From the NCBI RefSeq assembly GCF_003060865.1, contig NZ_CP028919.1, positions 62,001 through 126,000 on the forward strand: DNA of 64,000 nucleotides, read 5' to 3'. Shown here in pieces: positions 17,562-25,643 of this stretch. Positions within the stretch are counted from its first letter, which is position 1, and each line of letters starts with the position of its first letter. Below the pieces are notes generated by a model. The model did no database searches. It was not told the DNA's origin and saw nothing but the letters and a program-made list of their open reading frames with translations. The DNA is from Gemmobacter aquarius. Its GTDB lineage: Bacteria; Pseudomonadota; Alphaproteobacteria; Rhodobacterales; Rhodobacteraceae. Position numbers and translations under genes: made by a program.

Positions 17562-18578
17562 TTAAAGCCCGTTCAAGACCGCCTCGGTGTCAGGCATCCG
17601 CTTCAAGCTGGACCCGATCCGCTCGCGCCAGCGCGGGCCGCGCGACAGAGCGTCGCTATAGGCTGCGCGCAGGTCATCGGGCCGGTCTTCGGCCAGCACG
17701 CGGATGAGGAAGGCCGACTGCCCCCTGTCCTTGCGGGATTTGGCCTGATCGGGGCCGGACTTGCGGCGATCGGCCACGATCAGCTTGTGGATGGCAAAGC
17801 GTTCGGGGCGCGGGATATGGACCAACACGCCGGACCGGTACAGCGCCAAGGCGGGGATCGGTTCGGCAATCAGAAAATTCAGGTAATGGAGTGCCTGTGC
17901 GCTGACCCCGAGCGAGGGCAGCGGCTTGACCGTCTCGTCTCCGAAGGCGGGAGTCAGGAATTCCACCATCGCCGTTCCACGGTTCTGCCGCCATTTCCAG
18001 ACCTGCCGCCCTTCAAGTGCGGGAACGGGATCGAATTTAAACGCTTGCAGGATATCGCCCGGCTCTTGTTCGACCCGATCGCCCAGAGCGACAGACAGCC
18101 GTTCGAAACTGGCAAAATCGATGTCGCCGGTCTGGGCAAGTTCTTCGGACTCAAAGCGCACACCCAATTCGCCCTGATAAAGCGCGTAAGCGGCGGTGCC
18201 CACCAATGTGCCGCCCAGACGGAAAACGCCTGCGCGGGCAAACGCCAGCAGCAGCGAACCCGTGTCGCGGTCTGTCGCGATCAATCCTTCTGCGCGCAGG
18301 ATGCGGGCGAGGCGTGCCATCGTCTCGCGCCTCTCTTCGCCTGCCGCCTTAAGGGAAGCGGCTTTTGCCAGACGCGCACGCAGCGCATCAGATCCTTCGC
18401 CGAGGTAGCGTGACTTCATTTCGGTCCCGATGCGGAACTTGTCATAAAGATAGACCCGCCCGTTGCGATGCCGCTCCTCGACGCTGCCGATCAGATCGGA
18501 GGCGGCTTCGTCCTGATGCAGGCGCAACAAATCCTGATAGGCGACTTGCGCTGTCCGGGAAAAGGACGTGATCCGCAT
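17562..18578 (-). CDS. GSU2403-like nucleotidyltransferase-fold protein
   Basis: 338 residues. The N-terminus is helical, with LLRLHQDEAASDLIGSVEERHRNGRVYLYDKF. The central nucleotidyltransferase core shows GTLVGTAAYALYQGELG and the catalytic pair D152-x-D154 in TGDIDFASFERLS. The C-terminal part is basic (FAIHKLIVADRRKSG) and resembles the helix-bundle region of stand-alone nucleotidyltransferases related to AbiEii/MenT-type toxins. No antitoxin-like gene is next to it. Function is not known; nucleotide or tRNA modification is possible. Two palindromes occupy the space just upstream. Confidence 0.75.
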   Translation of the reverse strand: MRITSFSRTAQVAYQDLLRLHQDEAASDLIGSVEERHRNGRVYLYDKFRIGTEMKSRYLGEGSDALRARLAKAASLKAAGEERRETMARLARILRAEGLIATDRDTGSLLLAFARAGVFRLGGTLVGTAAYALYQGELGVRFESEELAQTGDIDFASFERLSVALGDRVEQEPGDILQAFKFDPVPALEGRQVWKWRQNRGTAMVEFLTPAFGDETVKPLPSLGVSAQALHYLNFLIAEPIPALALYRSGVLVHIPRPERFAIHKLIVADRRKSGPDQAKSRKDRGQSAFLIRVLAEDRPDDLRAAYSDALSRGPRWRERIGSSLKRMPDTEAVLNGL

Positions 18579-18595
18579 TGGCTACGCTCCCTGTT

Positions 18596-18625
18596 ATGTG
18601 CAGCAGCGTATTTTTTGCTGCACAT
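18596..18625. promoter_or_regulatory. 10-bp-arm palindrome upstream of the nucleotidyltransferase gene
   Basis: ATGTGCAGCA (18596-18605) and TGCTGCACAT (18616-18625) are perfect complements separated by 10 bases, starting 17 bases upstream of the start codon at 18578. The position fits an operator or a 5'-leader hairpin of this gene; the protein that would bind is not known. Confidence 0.5.
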
Positions 18626-18637
18626 CTTGGCAAGTAT

Positions 18638-18659
18638 GCATCAAAAAAATCTTTGATGC
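18638..18659. repeat. 8-bp-arm palindrome next to the first
   Basis: GCATCAAA (18638-18645) and TTTGATGC (18652-18659) with a 6-base A-rich loop, 12 bases beyond the first palindrome. It may be a second operator or part of a transcription stop for the minus-strand genes to its right. Confidence 0.4.
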
Positions 18660-18692
18660 GCAGCGTTCGGGGAGGCGAACACCGGCAGAGCG

Positions 18693-18926
18693 CTAGAACT
18701 GATGCCTGTGCCAAGGATCTGATCGCTGAAGGAAAATTTTTGCGTTCCGGCCTGCCCTCGGCCTCGCCCAAGTGCTCTTGGTACGCTCGTAGACAGCGTC
18801 GTTCAGCATGGTCTTTGCCATCTTCAACTGCTCTTGCAGCTGTTCGATCAGCTTGGCTCTCTGTTGCCGAGCCGCGTTCGGCTTGGCCTTGCGGGCCATT
18901 TCCACAAGTTTGATCTTATCCGACAC
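18693..18926 (-). CDS. Small basic helical protein or fragment, unknown
   Basis: 77 codons from a GTG. The first ~50 residues (MSDKIKLVEMARKAKPNAAR, then AKLIEQLQEQLKMAKTMLND) look like real coding sequence, a basic amphipathic coiled-coil of the kind found at the N-terminus of ~140-residue mobile-element proteins. The last ~25 residues (TWARPRAGRNAKIFLQ...) do not, which suggests a truncated gene. It lies directly downstream of the broken response-regulator gene on the same strand. Confidence 0.35.
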   Translation of the reverse strand: MSDKIKLVEMARKAKPNAARQQRAKLIEQLQEQLKMAKTMLNDAVYERTKSTWARPRAGRNAKIFLQRSDPWHRHQF

Positions 18927-19682
18927 GCCCTTCAGTTGCTTAAATCGACATCACTTCGATGTGGACACAAAGGCGGTAACCTACTCCCCTCATCGATTGG
19001 ATGCCGGGCGCGGGCGCACCACAAGCAATCAGCTTCTTGCGGAGGCGACCGACCTTCACTTCGACATTCTCTTTACTGATGTCTCCACCACTCCCGAACA
19101 GTGATGCAATCTGCCAATGCTCCAAGCTTTGCTGTGCCGAACGTGAAAAACTTGCAAGGACGACGAGCTCGGACTGAGTCAATCGTGCCTCGCCTTTCGG
19201 CCCGGAGACGAGCATCCGGAGCGGCGACAAAGTAAAGTCCGCACCAGCACCCGCCGATCCCAACGTGATGCGCCTGCCAAATCCGGACACTACGGCCCGC
19301 AATTCGTCGAGCGACAGCGGTTTCACCAGATAGAGGTTTGCGCCGATCTCGTAGCAGGACACACGGTCGGCGATGGCCGCGCGGGCCGAAACGACGACGA
19401 TCCCGACTTCGGGTTGTGACCGCCGGATGCGGCGGGCAAGGCTGATGCCGTCCTCTCCGGGCAGGTTGATGTCGAGGATGTAGAGATCAATGATGAAACC
19501 GAAGGGCTCGTCGTCGACGTCCTCGGCCAGCGGCAGGCCCACAACCTCGTGTCCGTCCGCTTGCAGAATGCGGATTTCGCGCGATTGGGGCAGTGATTTC
19601 GCGCGATCGCGGGCGCTTGTTTCACGGCATCGCGGGCAGCCATTTCGCGGTCGCGGGCAGGCTGATCGACGGCTTCATGGAG

Positions 19683-20441
19683 TCAGGCCTGATGGCCGAG
19701 GTCAAGGGGTTTCGTGACTTTTCGGCGCATGCTTTCGCCTGAGAGCTGAAGGCGATGAGCGTTGTGGACGAGGCGGTCCAGGATGGCGTCAGCCAGGGTG
19801 GGATCTCCAATGGCTTCATGCCAGTGCTCAACCGGGAGTTGGCTCGTGACGATGGTAGAACCACGGCCGTGGCGATCTTCGAGGATTTCCAGCAGATCGC
19901 GTCGCTCCGATGGGGCGAGGATGGCCAGACCCCAGTCATCGAGGATCAGCACGTCCAGTTTGGCGATGGCTTTGAGCATGCGGGCGTGACGCCCGTCTCC
20001 TCTGGCCAGGGCGAGGGCCTCGAAGAGGCGCGGGACGCGGTGGTAGACGACGCTGCGTCCGTCACGGCAGGCTTTGTGACCGAGGGCACAGGCGATCCAA
20101 CTTTTGCCGAGGCCGGTCTGGCCGGTGATCAGCAGGTTCTCATGCCGAAGGGTCCACCCCCCGTCGATCAGATGCGCCATGACGGCGCGGTCGAGGCCAC
20201 GCGGTGTGCGCAGGTCGAGATCCTCGACGCTGGCGGTCTGCCGGAGGGCCGCGAACTTCAGGCGGGCGGTCAGGCGTTTGGTGTCGCGCTCGGCGGCCTC
20301 GCGATCGACCAGAAGGCCGAGACGCTCCTCGAAGCCGAGTGCTTCATAGGTGGGGCCGGCACGGCGCTGCTCATCCAGCGCGCGTGCCATTCCGGCCAGG
20401 CCGAGCGCGGTGAGGCGCTCGGAAGTGGGGTGGGTCAACAT
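19683..20441 (-). CDS. istB: IS21-family transposition helper ATPase IstB
   Basis: 252 residues, AAA+ type. Walker A is GQTGLGKSW near residue 106, Walker B is LDVLILDDWG, and the sensor region is STIVTSQLPVEHWHEAIGDP. It ends in the usual basic tail (SMRRKVTKPLDL). IstB oligomerises on target DNA and activates IstA. It begins 14 bases after istA, in the order expected for one transcript. Confidence 0.93.
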   Translation of the reverse strand: MLTHPTSERLTALGLAGMARALDEQRRAGPTYEALGFEERLGLLVDREAAERDTKRLTARLKFAALRQTASVEDLDLRTPRGLDRAVMAHLIDGGWTLRHENLLITGQTGLGKSWIACALGHKACRDGRSVVYHRVPRLFEALALARGDGRHARMLKAIAKLDVLILDDWGLAILAPSERRDLLEILEDRHGRGSTIVTSQLPVEHWHEAIGDPTLADAILDRLVHNAHRLQLSGESMRRKVTKPLDLGHQA

Positions 20442-20455
20442 CAGTCTTCTCCTTC

Positions 20456-22012
20456 TCAGTGGTAATAACCCTGCCCACGGATATTGGCGTGGTGCAGGGG
20501 GCGGTCTTCGGGTCGGTCCTCAAGGAAGGCCCGGTCGAGCCCGTTCTTCAGGATCGACCTGATCGAGGCGACAGATCGGGTCTGGATGGTCAGGCCGCGC
20601 CGACAGGCGGCATCCAGGCGCGTGGCGTCGTAGCTTTTGGCCAGGGCCAGAACCCCGAGACAGGTTCGAAAGCCCTGCTCGGGATGTGGCCTGGCGGTCA
20701 TGACCGCCTCGCAAAAGGCGGTGACCGACGGTCCCAGCTTGGCGGCCTGCGCCAGCATCCGGGCCGGGGTCCATTCGGCGTGCCGCCGATGGGCCGAGGG
20801 CATATGATCGGGCAGCGTCACATGGCTGCGGCGTCCGGGGCAGCGGAGGTGGCTGGCAACCCTCTGACCTTTATGGAAGATCTCCACGATGTCGCCACTG
20901 ATGCGAACATCCACCTCTTCCCGGATCAGGCCGAAGGGCACGGAATACCAGGAACTGTCCACCTCGACATGATAGTCCAACGCCACTCGGGCGCGTTTCC
21001 ATCGCGCGAAGGTATAAGCGGCCTGCGGCAACGGCTGGAGATGCGGCCGATCGAGCGTCGCGAAGAGATCGGCCCGGCTGGCGCCGTAGCCGCGCATGAC
21101 CCGCATGTTCAACTCATCCAACAACTGCCGGATCGCGGCATTCAGCTCCGCCAGAGAGAAGAAGCGCCGGTTGCGCAGCCGCGCCAGGATCCAGCGTTGC
21201 GCCACCTGCACCGCAACCTCGACTTTTGCCTTGTCGCGGGGCTTGCGAGGCCGGGCTGGCAGGATCGCCGTGCCATAATGCTCCGCCATCTCGGCATAGG
21301 TCCGGTTCAGTCCGGGATCGTAGCGGTCCGGCTTCAGCACGGCCGACTTCAGGTTGTCGGGCACGACCACCTTGGGCACGCCACCCAAGAAGGTGAACAG
21401 CCTCACATGGGCACCGATCCAGTCTTCAAGGCCCTCCGAGGCGACCGCTTCGGCATAGGTGTAGTTCGATGCGCCCATCGCGGCGACGAACAGCTTCATG
21501 GGCTGCACTTCACCGCTTGCCGGGTCTATGACGTCGATCGTGTCGCCGGCAAAGTCGACGAAGACCTTCTCGCCGCCAACATGGGTCTGCCGCATCGTCG
21601 GGCGAACCCGCCCTTTCCAGGCGTCGAAATGGGTGCAGAACCATGTGTAGCCAAAGCCTGCCGGATGGGCCGCACGGTATTCTTCCCACAGCAGCATCCG
21701 GGTCACCCCGGGACGGCGCAGCTCTCGGTCGATGCTGATCCAATCCGGAAACGGCCGCTCGGGGGCGGGCACGGTTGGCGCTGCGGGAAACAGCAAAAGC
21801 TCCAGCCCGTCATCGTCGAGACCCTGTGGCAAAGGCCAGGTCAGACCCGCCTGCCGCGCCCGGTGCAGGTAAGTTCCAACGCTTGTCTTGCTCAGCCCCA
21901 GAGAGGCGGCAACCTGCCGCTCGCTCAGGCCCTGGCCAAACTTCAATCGTAAAACATCGCGTATCCGCCGCATGTTCAGTCGTCCCGTCGGCATCCTGCC
22001 CCCTCTCTTCAA
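20456..22012 (-). CDS. istA: IS21-family transposase IstA
   Basis: 518 residues. N-terminal helix-turn-helix DNA-binding region (IRDVLRLKFGQGLSERQVAASLGL). The retroviral-integrase-like core has the first Asp in EKVFVDFAGDT, the second in VVVPDNLKSAV, and the Glu in NRTYAEMAEHY followed by the usual KPRDKAKVE. The C-terminal beta-barrel part contains YHVEVDSSWYSVPFGLI. The transposase acts on the 23-bp repeats at the element ends. No frameshift or stop is seen. Confidence 0.93.
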   Translation of the reverse strand: MKRGGRMPTGRLNMRRIRDVLRLKFGQGLSERQVAASLGLSKTSVGTYLHRARQAGLTWPLPQGLDDDGLELLLFPAAPTVPAPERPFPDWISIDRELRRPGVTRMLLWEEYRAAHPAGFGYTWFCTHFDAWKGRVRPTMRQTHVGGEKVFVDFAGDTIDVIDPASGEVQPMKLFVAAMGASNYTYAEAVASEGLEDWIGAHVRLFTFLGGVPKVVVPDNLKSAVLKPDRYDPGLNRTYAEMAEHYGTAILPARPRKPRDKAKVEVAVQVAQRWILARLRNRRFFSLAELNAAIRQLLDELNMRVMRGYGASRADLFATLDRPHLQPLPQAAYTFARWKRARVALDYHVEVDSSWYSVPFGLIREEVDVRISGDIVEIFHKGQRVASHLRCPGRRSHVTLPDHMPSAHRRHAEWTPARMLAQAAKLGPSVTAFCEAVMTARPHPEQGFRTCLGVLALAKSYDATRLDAACRRGLTIQTRSVASIRSILKNGLDRAFLEDRPEDRPLHHANIRGQGYYH

Positions 22013-22048
22013 GGAGCGCAGCTCTATCCTCTCTTTGCCGACCAGGCC

Positions 22049-22163
22049 TGCCCGCGATGACGCGAAATCGCTGCCCGCGATCGCGTGAAATAGCTGCCCG
22101 TCATCGCGCGAAACGGGTGCCCGCCATCATCTGAAATCAGTGCCCGCCATCACGCGAAACACG
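22049..22163. repeat. Five tandem 23-bp repeats at the istA-proximal end of the IS21 element
   Basis: Five units start at 22049, 22072, 22095, 22118 and 22141, each beginning TGCCCG and containing a GAAA core near position 16. They are adjacent, without spacers. Degenerate copies in the opposite orientation occur at the other end (about 19569-19665). Multiple subterminal repeats of this kind are the transposase binding sites of IS21-family elements. Confidence 0.8.
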
Positions 22164-22235
22164 CATGCAGAACGGCGCAGATGGCGGTCCGCAATTCTTC
22201 ATAATCCTCGACGACCATGATCCGGAGGCTTCGCG

Positions 22236-24194
22236 TCACAGCGGCACCCACAGGCTGAAAACCGCACGGGGCCGGTCCGCCCCGCCATCGGGTCGATAGG
22301 CGATCTGCCAGCCGAGTGTTTTCGTCCAACGGGAAACCAGATAAAGGCCCAATCCCGAACCGGGGTGACGATGCGCCCCCTTGGTGCGGTAGTATTTGGT
22401 GAACAGAAGCTGCACATCCGGCGCACCCGAATTGCCGATTTCGTTGGTCACCTCGACCTGCAGCCCGTCAACAGGACCGTCGGCAACGGCCGGTTCGACA
22501 CTGACTCCAATACGCGAGGGCACAGCACTGTACTTTGCTGCGTTTTCAAGCAGGTTCCGGAGGATCGAGCGGAACATTTCCCCGTTCAGCAAGGCTGTGC
22601 CCGCACCGGTCACGTCGATGTCGATTTGGTCCTGAATACCGAGTTCTTGCGCCAACTTACGGATTTCGTCACCAACATCGATCCGCGCTTTTTCCCCGTG
22701 CAAAGACTCTTCGTCCATCCTCTCGCTCTGTTCGACACGCTCGATCAGCCGCGCCATTTCCGTCGCCGCCTTTTGCACCGCGACGGCACCGGCCGAAGTG
22801 CCAGAGGTCATCAGACGGATCACCGACAGCGGATTGCGCAGTTCGTGCGTCAGCATCGACAGGAAGCTTTCCTTCTCTTCCCTCAGCGCGGTCTCGCGTC
22901 GCCAGTCAGCCTCGGCGATCTCACCTTTTATGATCGCATCACGGGCCTCGAAATCCCGTTGACGGTTGCGGATCGAAAGGAGCGAGAACAGGACGATAGT
23001 TGACATGATCGACTGCAGGAAAGTCAACTGCACAGCCGACACGTTGACCGGGATCAGGTTTTGAAGCATCAGAATCGGCACTATGACGACGATGCCCATC
23101 GCAGCATATCCGACCCGGATCACGACCATTGCCATCCCGCCCAGCGGCAGCCTGTCGGGGTTCGAGGTGGTAAAGGCGAACAGAACGAGCAGTGCCATCA
23201 CCACCAGCACCAGCATCGTAGCGAACTGCAGCGCAAGCAGCGTCTGGTCCGCCGCCAGCAGGGCTACGGACAGCAGTGGAAGGCACAATAGGGCGGTAAT
23301 GACCTTTCGCAGCCGGTGCGACGGCTTGAATTCCGAGATCAGACGCATATCGAAATAGCCCGAAGCAACAATAATGGTACTGATGGTCAGTGTGTGGACC
23401 ACGTTCTTTCCGCCGGAATCCAACACCTCCGATCCGAAAAAACGAAGGCCACCGAAATACACGAAAACATGAAGCGTGGCGTAGAACTGGCGCAGCGCGA
23501 AAAAGCCAAACAGCGATTCCCGTCGGATGGACCAGGTCACCACCGACCAGAGCCAAAAGCTCATAAGGAAAGCCACGAAGATCGCGACGAAGCCAGCCAC
23601 ATAGTGGCTGTAGCGGTTAGCCTTTGCCAAGGGCATCACTGCAAGATCGACGGTCAGGGAAGTTGTTGATTTAACGCGGATGAACACGTCGCGGCTGTGC
23701 TGGCTTGGCTTGATGATGAACCCGTTGTCCAGCCCGATGTAGGTCTTGTCGACGATCGGTGCGTCGCGGCCCGACACGAGGGGGGCAGGGTCGGGACCGT
23801 TCTCCTCGAGTACCGGATCGTAAAGTTCCAGACCCCGTAGGAAGGCCGGTCTGACGACTATCGCGATTTCGGAGGTACTCCCGGTTCCCGGGATATTAAT
23901 CTTTAACCAAAGAGCAGAATCTGAATATCCCTTTGTCATCGATCCGTCGAATGGGAGATAGGTTTGATTTATAGCCTTTTGTATACCTTCGTAACCGGAT
24001 TTGTCCTCCCAGTATCCATCTAAAGATAATTCGGCCGAGGCAACACCAACATTCGCAAATAAAAAAAATACCGTTATAAAACAGTTGTTTAATGAAGATT
24101 TAAAGGACACGGGGCGCCATTTGTTGGGATGTGTTGGGTTTAATGGATTCGGCTCTGGTAATCGTTTCACTGATTGCAGACGCATCCAATTCAA
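22236..24194 (-). CDS. Membrane sensor histidine kinase with 7TMR-DISM-type input
   Basis: 652 residues. A late signal sequence (CFITVFFLFANVGVASA, residues ~37-53) precedes a periplasmic beta-rich domain with the SDSALWLKINI signature of 7TMR-DISM extracellular domains. About seven membrane helices follow (~190-420), then a HisKA domain with His450 in MLTHELRNPLSVI and an HATPase with N-box NLLENAAKYS and GSGLGLYLVSRW. An in-frame GTG at 24110 would give a more normal signal-peptide position. The stop overlaps the GTG of its response regulator, which is broken by the IS21 element, so the kinase has lost its cognate output. Confidence 0.88.
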   Translation of the reverse strand: MNWMRLQSVKRLPEPNPLNPTHPNKWRPVSFKSSLNNCFITVFFLFANVGVASAELSLDGYWEDKSGYEGIQKAINQTYLPFDGSMTKGYSDSALWLKINIPGTGSTSEIAIVVRPAFLRGLELYDPVLEENGPDPAPLVSGRDAPIVDKTYIGLDNGFIIKPSQHSRDVFIRVKSTTSLTVDLAVMPLAKANRYSHYVAGFVAIFVAFLMSFWLWSVVTWSIRRESLFGFFALRQFYATLHVFVYFGGLRFFGSEVLDSGGKNVVHTLTISTIIVASGYFDMRLISEFKPSHRLRKVITALLCLPLLSVALLAADQTLLALQFATMLVLVVMALLVLFAFTTSNPDRLPLGGMAMVVIRVGYAAMGIVVIVPILMLQNLIPVNVSAVQLTFLQSIMSTIVLFSLLSIRNRQRDFEARDAIIKGEIAEADWRRETALREEKESFLSMLTHELRNPLSVIRLMTSGTSAGAVAVQKAATEMARLIERVEQSERMDEESLHGEKARIDVGDEIRKLAQELGIQDQIDIDVTGAGTALLNGEMFRSILRNLLENAAKYSAVPSRIGVSVEPAVADGPVDGLQVEVTNEIGNSGAPDVQLLFTKYYRTKGAHRHPGSGLGLYLVSRWTKTLGWQIAYRPDGGADRPRAVFSLWVPL

Positions 24195-24239
24195 TAGGTC
24201 GCGAGCTTGTCAATCGAAACCACTTAAAAGGATAAGATC

Positions 24240-24992
24240 TTGAAAAACGCAAAAATCATCGTCGTCGCCGGCTTTGCCGCTTCTTTTTCGGCAGGCGCTG
24301 CACTTGCCGAAACCGCCCATGAAGCGATCCAGCATGCCCATGGCGCAAGCGAGCATGCTCATCTGTTTGCCGAGGCTACCGACGTGCAGTTCGATGCCTA
24401 CAATCACCTGATCGACGAAGCGATCAACATGATCGAAGAAGCGAATGAGGCTGCCGAAGCAGGTGATTTCGATGGTGGCAAAGAAGAGATGATCGACGCC
24501 GTCCTCGCGATGAAATCCATCCAGGAGATGAGCGAAGCGATCATGGTCACGGCGACCTCGACCCATGCCTTTGCAGAAGAAGCGCATAAGCTTGTCGAAA
24601 GCGCCGTCGCGATCAACGCGACCGGCCTGGCAGCAGATGCAGCCGATCCCCACCTCATGGCAGCCGCCTCCGAACTGGCCCATGCGGACAAAGAAGCTGG
24701 CCACGCTGACGCCGAAGCGGAAGTTGCACAAAAGGCAACCGAAGCTGCGCATGCAGCCGCAGAAGCAGCGCTGGCAGCAGCCGAAGCCGTAGCCGCAGCC
24801 GACGGCGAAGCTGCCCACACCGCCATCGACGCAGCCCTTGCCGCTGCCGAAGTTCTGGACGCTGCCGCTTGGGCTGCGGAACACACCGTGCATGACATCG
24901 ACAACTCGGCCGAACTGGCCTTCGACGCGATCCTCGATGCCCATGACATGACCCAGACGATCGAAATGATCGAAATCGGTGAACACCAGTAA
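24240..24992 (+). CDS. Secreted alanine/histidine/glutamate-rich helical protein
   Basis: 250 residues from a TTG with AAAGGA upstream. The signal peptide (residues 1-23, ending GAALA) is followed by an almost entirely helical chain rich in Ala, Glu, Asp and His. It includes histidine-rich segments (AHEAIQHAHGASEHAHLF) and a heptad-like Ala repeat around residues 150-200. The mature protein is acidic. It is divergent from the histidine-kinase gene, with only 45 bases between annotated starts, so it may be a target of that two-component system. Metal binding or a coiled-coil surface role is possible; no family recognised. Confidence 0.7.
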   Translation: MKNAKIIVVAGFAASFSAGAALAETAHEAIQHAHGASEHAHLFAEATDVQFDAYNHLIDEAINMIEEANEAAEAGDFDGGKEEMIDAVLAMKSIQEMSEAIMVTATSTHAFAEEAHKLVESAVAINATGLAADAADPHLMAAASELAHADKEAGHADAEAEVAQKATEAAHAAAEAALAAAEAVAAADGEAAHTAIDAALAAAEVLDAAAWAAEHTVHDIDNSAELAFDAILDAHDMTQTIEMIEIGEHQ

Positions 24993-25040
24993 TCCGCGAG
25001 GCGGATTGCCTTCTATCTATGAACTTCCAAGGAAAACAAA

Positions 25041-25439
25041 GTGAAGAATACCACGCTTTCCCTCGTTGTCGTCGCCACTGCTTGCGCCATTTCCGGTCAG
25101 GCCTTCGCGGGCGATTGCACGATGGCATCGATCAAGGGCCACTATAACTATTGGGCCCAGGGCACCGATGCAGCGGGCAAGGCCTCGGCCGAAGTCGGCA
25201 AGGAAATCTATGACGGTGCGGGCAACTTCACCAGCGTGATCGCCGTCGCCGGCACTGCTGCGCTGGCGTCTGATTCGGGCACCTACACGGTGAACGCAGA
25301 TTGCACTGGCACAGCCACCTATGCTTCGGGCGGCACCTACAACCTGCTCATCGCTCCGTTGGGTGACAGCTTCGTCTTCGCAAGCTCGACCGAAGGTGTG
25401 GTTCAGGCAGGCGAAAACACCCGCGTCGACGCGGACTGA
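25041..25439 (+). CDS. Small secreted beta-rich protein
   Basis: 132 residues from a GTG with AAGGAAAAC upstream. The signal peptide ends QAFA, leaving a mature chain of about 110 residues with a single pair of cysteines (GDCTMASIKGHY and NADCTGTATY). Alternating Gly/Thr/Tyr strands (ASGGTYNLLIAP) suggest a compact beta sandwich. It follows the Ala-rich protein by 48 bases, likely co-transcribed, and is closed by a strong hairpin. Function unknown. Confidence 0.7.
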   Translation: MKNTTLSLVVVATACAISGQAFAGDCTMASIKGHYNYWAQGTDAAGKASAEVGKEIYDGAGNFTSVIAVAGTAALASDSGTYTVNADCTGTATYASGGTYNLLIAPLGDSFVFASSTEGVVQAGENTRVDAD

Positions 25440-25445
25440 AAAAAT

Positions 25446-25485
25446 ATGGTGCGGCGAGGAGTTTCCTCGCCGCACCATTCATTTT
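25446..25485 (+). terminator. Strong hairpin terminator after the secreted-protein pair
   Basis: A perfect 15-bp stem (25446-25460 with 25464-25478) closes on a 3-base GTT loop; the arms are ATGGTGCGGCGAGGA and its complement. A short T-containing tail (TCATTTTAA) follows. It lies 6 bases after the stop codon. Confidence 0.8.
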
Positions 25486-25506
25486 AAGCTTGCTCCGCTC
25501 TCAACC

Positions 25507-25643
25507 AGGGCCTGTTGACGTTCAGCCGAGGCTAATGCCCATTGCGTGTCGGTCAATGTCATACGGATCAAGGCTACCTCCCATTTGGCAACCTTGGATC
25601 ACTCCAAGAACAATTTGGGAATCCTCAAACGTCAACAGGCCCT
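25507..25643. mobile_element. MITE-like 137-bp relic with 16-bp inverted repeats
   Basis: The ends are AGGGCCTGTTGACGTT (25507-25522) and its exact complement (25628-25643). Read on the minus strand, an ATG at 25562 starts MTLTDTQWALAS, the look of an IS5-type transposase N-terminus that then runs straight into the opposite end. So this is an IS whose interior has been deleted. Its right end touches the stop codon (TAG at 25642-25644) of the adenylation-domain gene. No clear target duplication is visible. Confidence 0.65.

Larger units (their letters stand above)
19569..22165 (-). mobile_element. Complete IS21-family insertion sequence (2,597 bp)
   Basis: It carries istA-istB in tandem on the minus strand. 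Ends run from TGCGGATTTCGCGCGAT at 19569 to the complement of TGCGTGTTTCGCGTGATGG ending at 22165. A 7-bp direct repeat, TGCAGAA, flanks it at 19562-19568 and 22166-22172. Both ends contain arrays of ~23-bp subterminal repeats, typical of this family. Both genes are intact, so the element may still be active. Confidence 0.92.
18940..22239 (-). pseudogene. OmpR-family response regulator split by an IS21-family element
   Basis: The 5' part (22173-22239) starts at a GTG overlapping the histidine-kinase stop codon and encodes MTRSLRIMVVEDYEELRTAI, the first strand and acidic pocket of a receiver. The 3' part (18940-19568) encodes the phospho-acceptor Asp55 in LYILDINLPGEDG, Ser83, Lys105 in LYLVKP, and a winged-helix C-terminus ending GIQSMRGVGYRLCVH. 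Joining the two with a single TGCAGAA target copy gives 232 continuous codons through AVLQADGHEVVGLP. The gene is inactivated; the 3' frame alone lacks the first beta strand and acidic residues. Confidence 0.88.

Noticed and set aside
17535..18413. 292-codon plus-strand open frame
   Set aside because: Antisense of the nucleotidyltransferase gene, which has the catalytic Asp pair and a coherent fold.
18596..18659. Paired palindromes considered as intrinsic terminators
   Set aside because: Neither stem is followed by a clear T-run on the relevant strand and both lie just upstream of a start codon, so a regulatory role is more likely.
20459..21952. 497-codon plus-strand open frame
   Set aside because: Complement of istA; istA has full transposase motifs.
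22049..22163. Tandem 23-bp repeats considered as a CRISPR array
   Set aside because: The units are contiguous with no spacers and lie at the end of an IS21 element, where transposase-binding repeats are expected; no cas genes are present.
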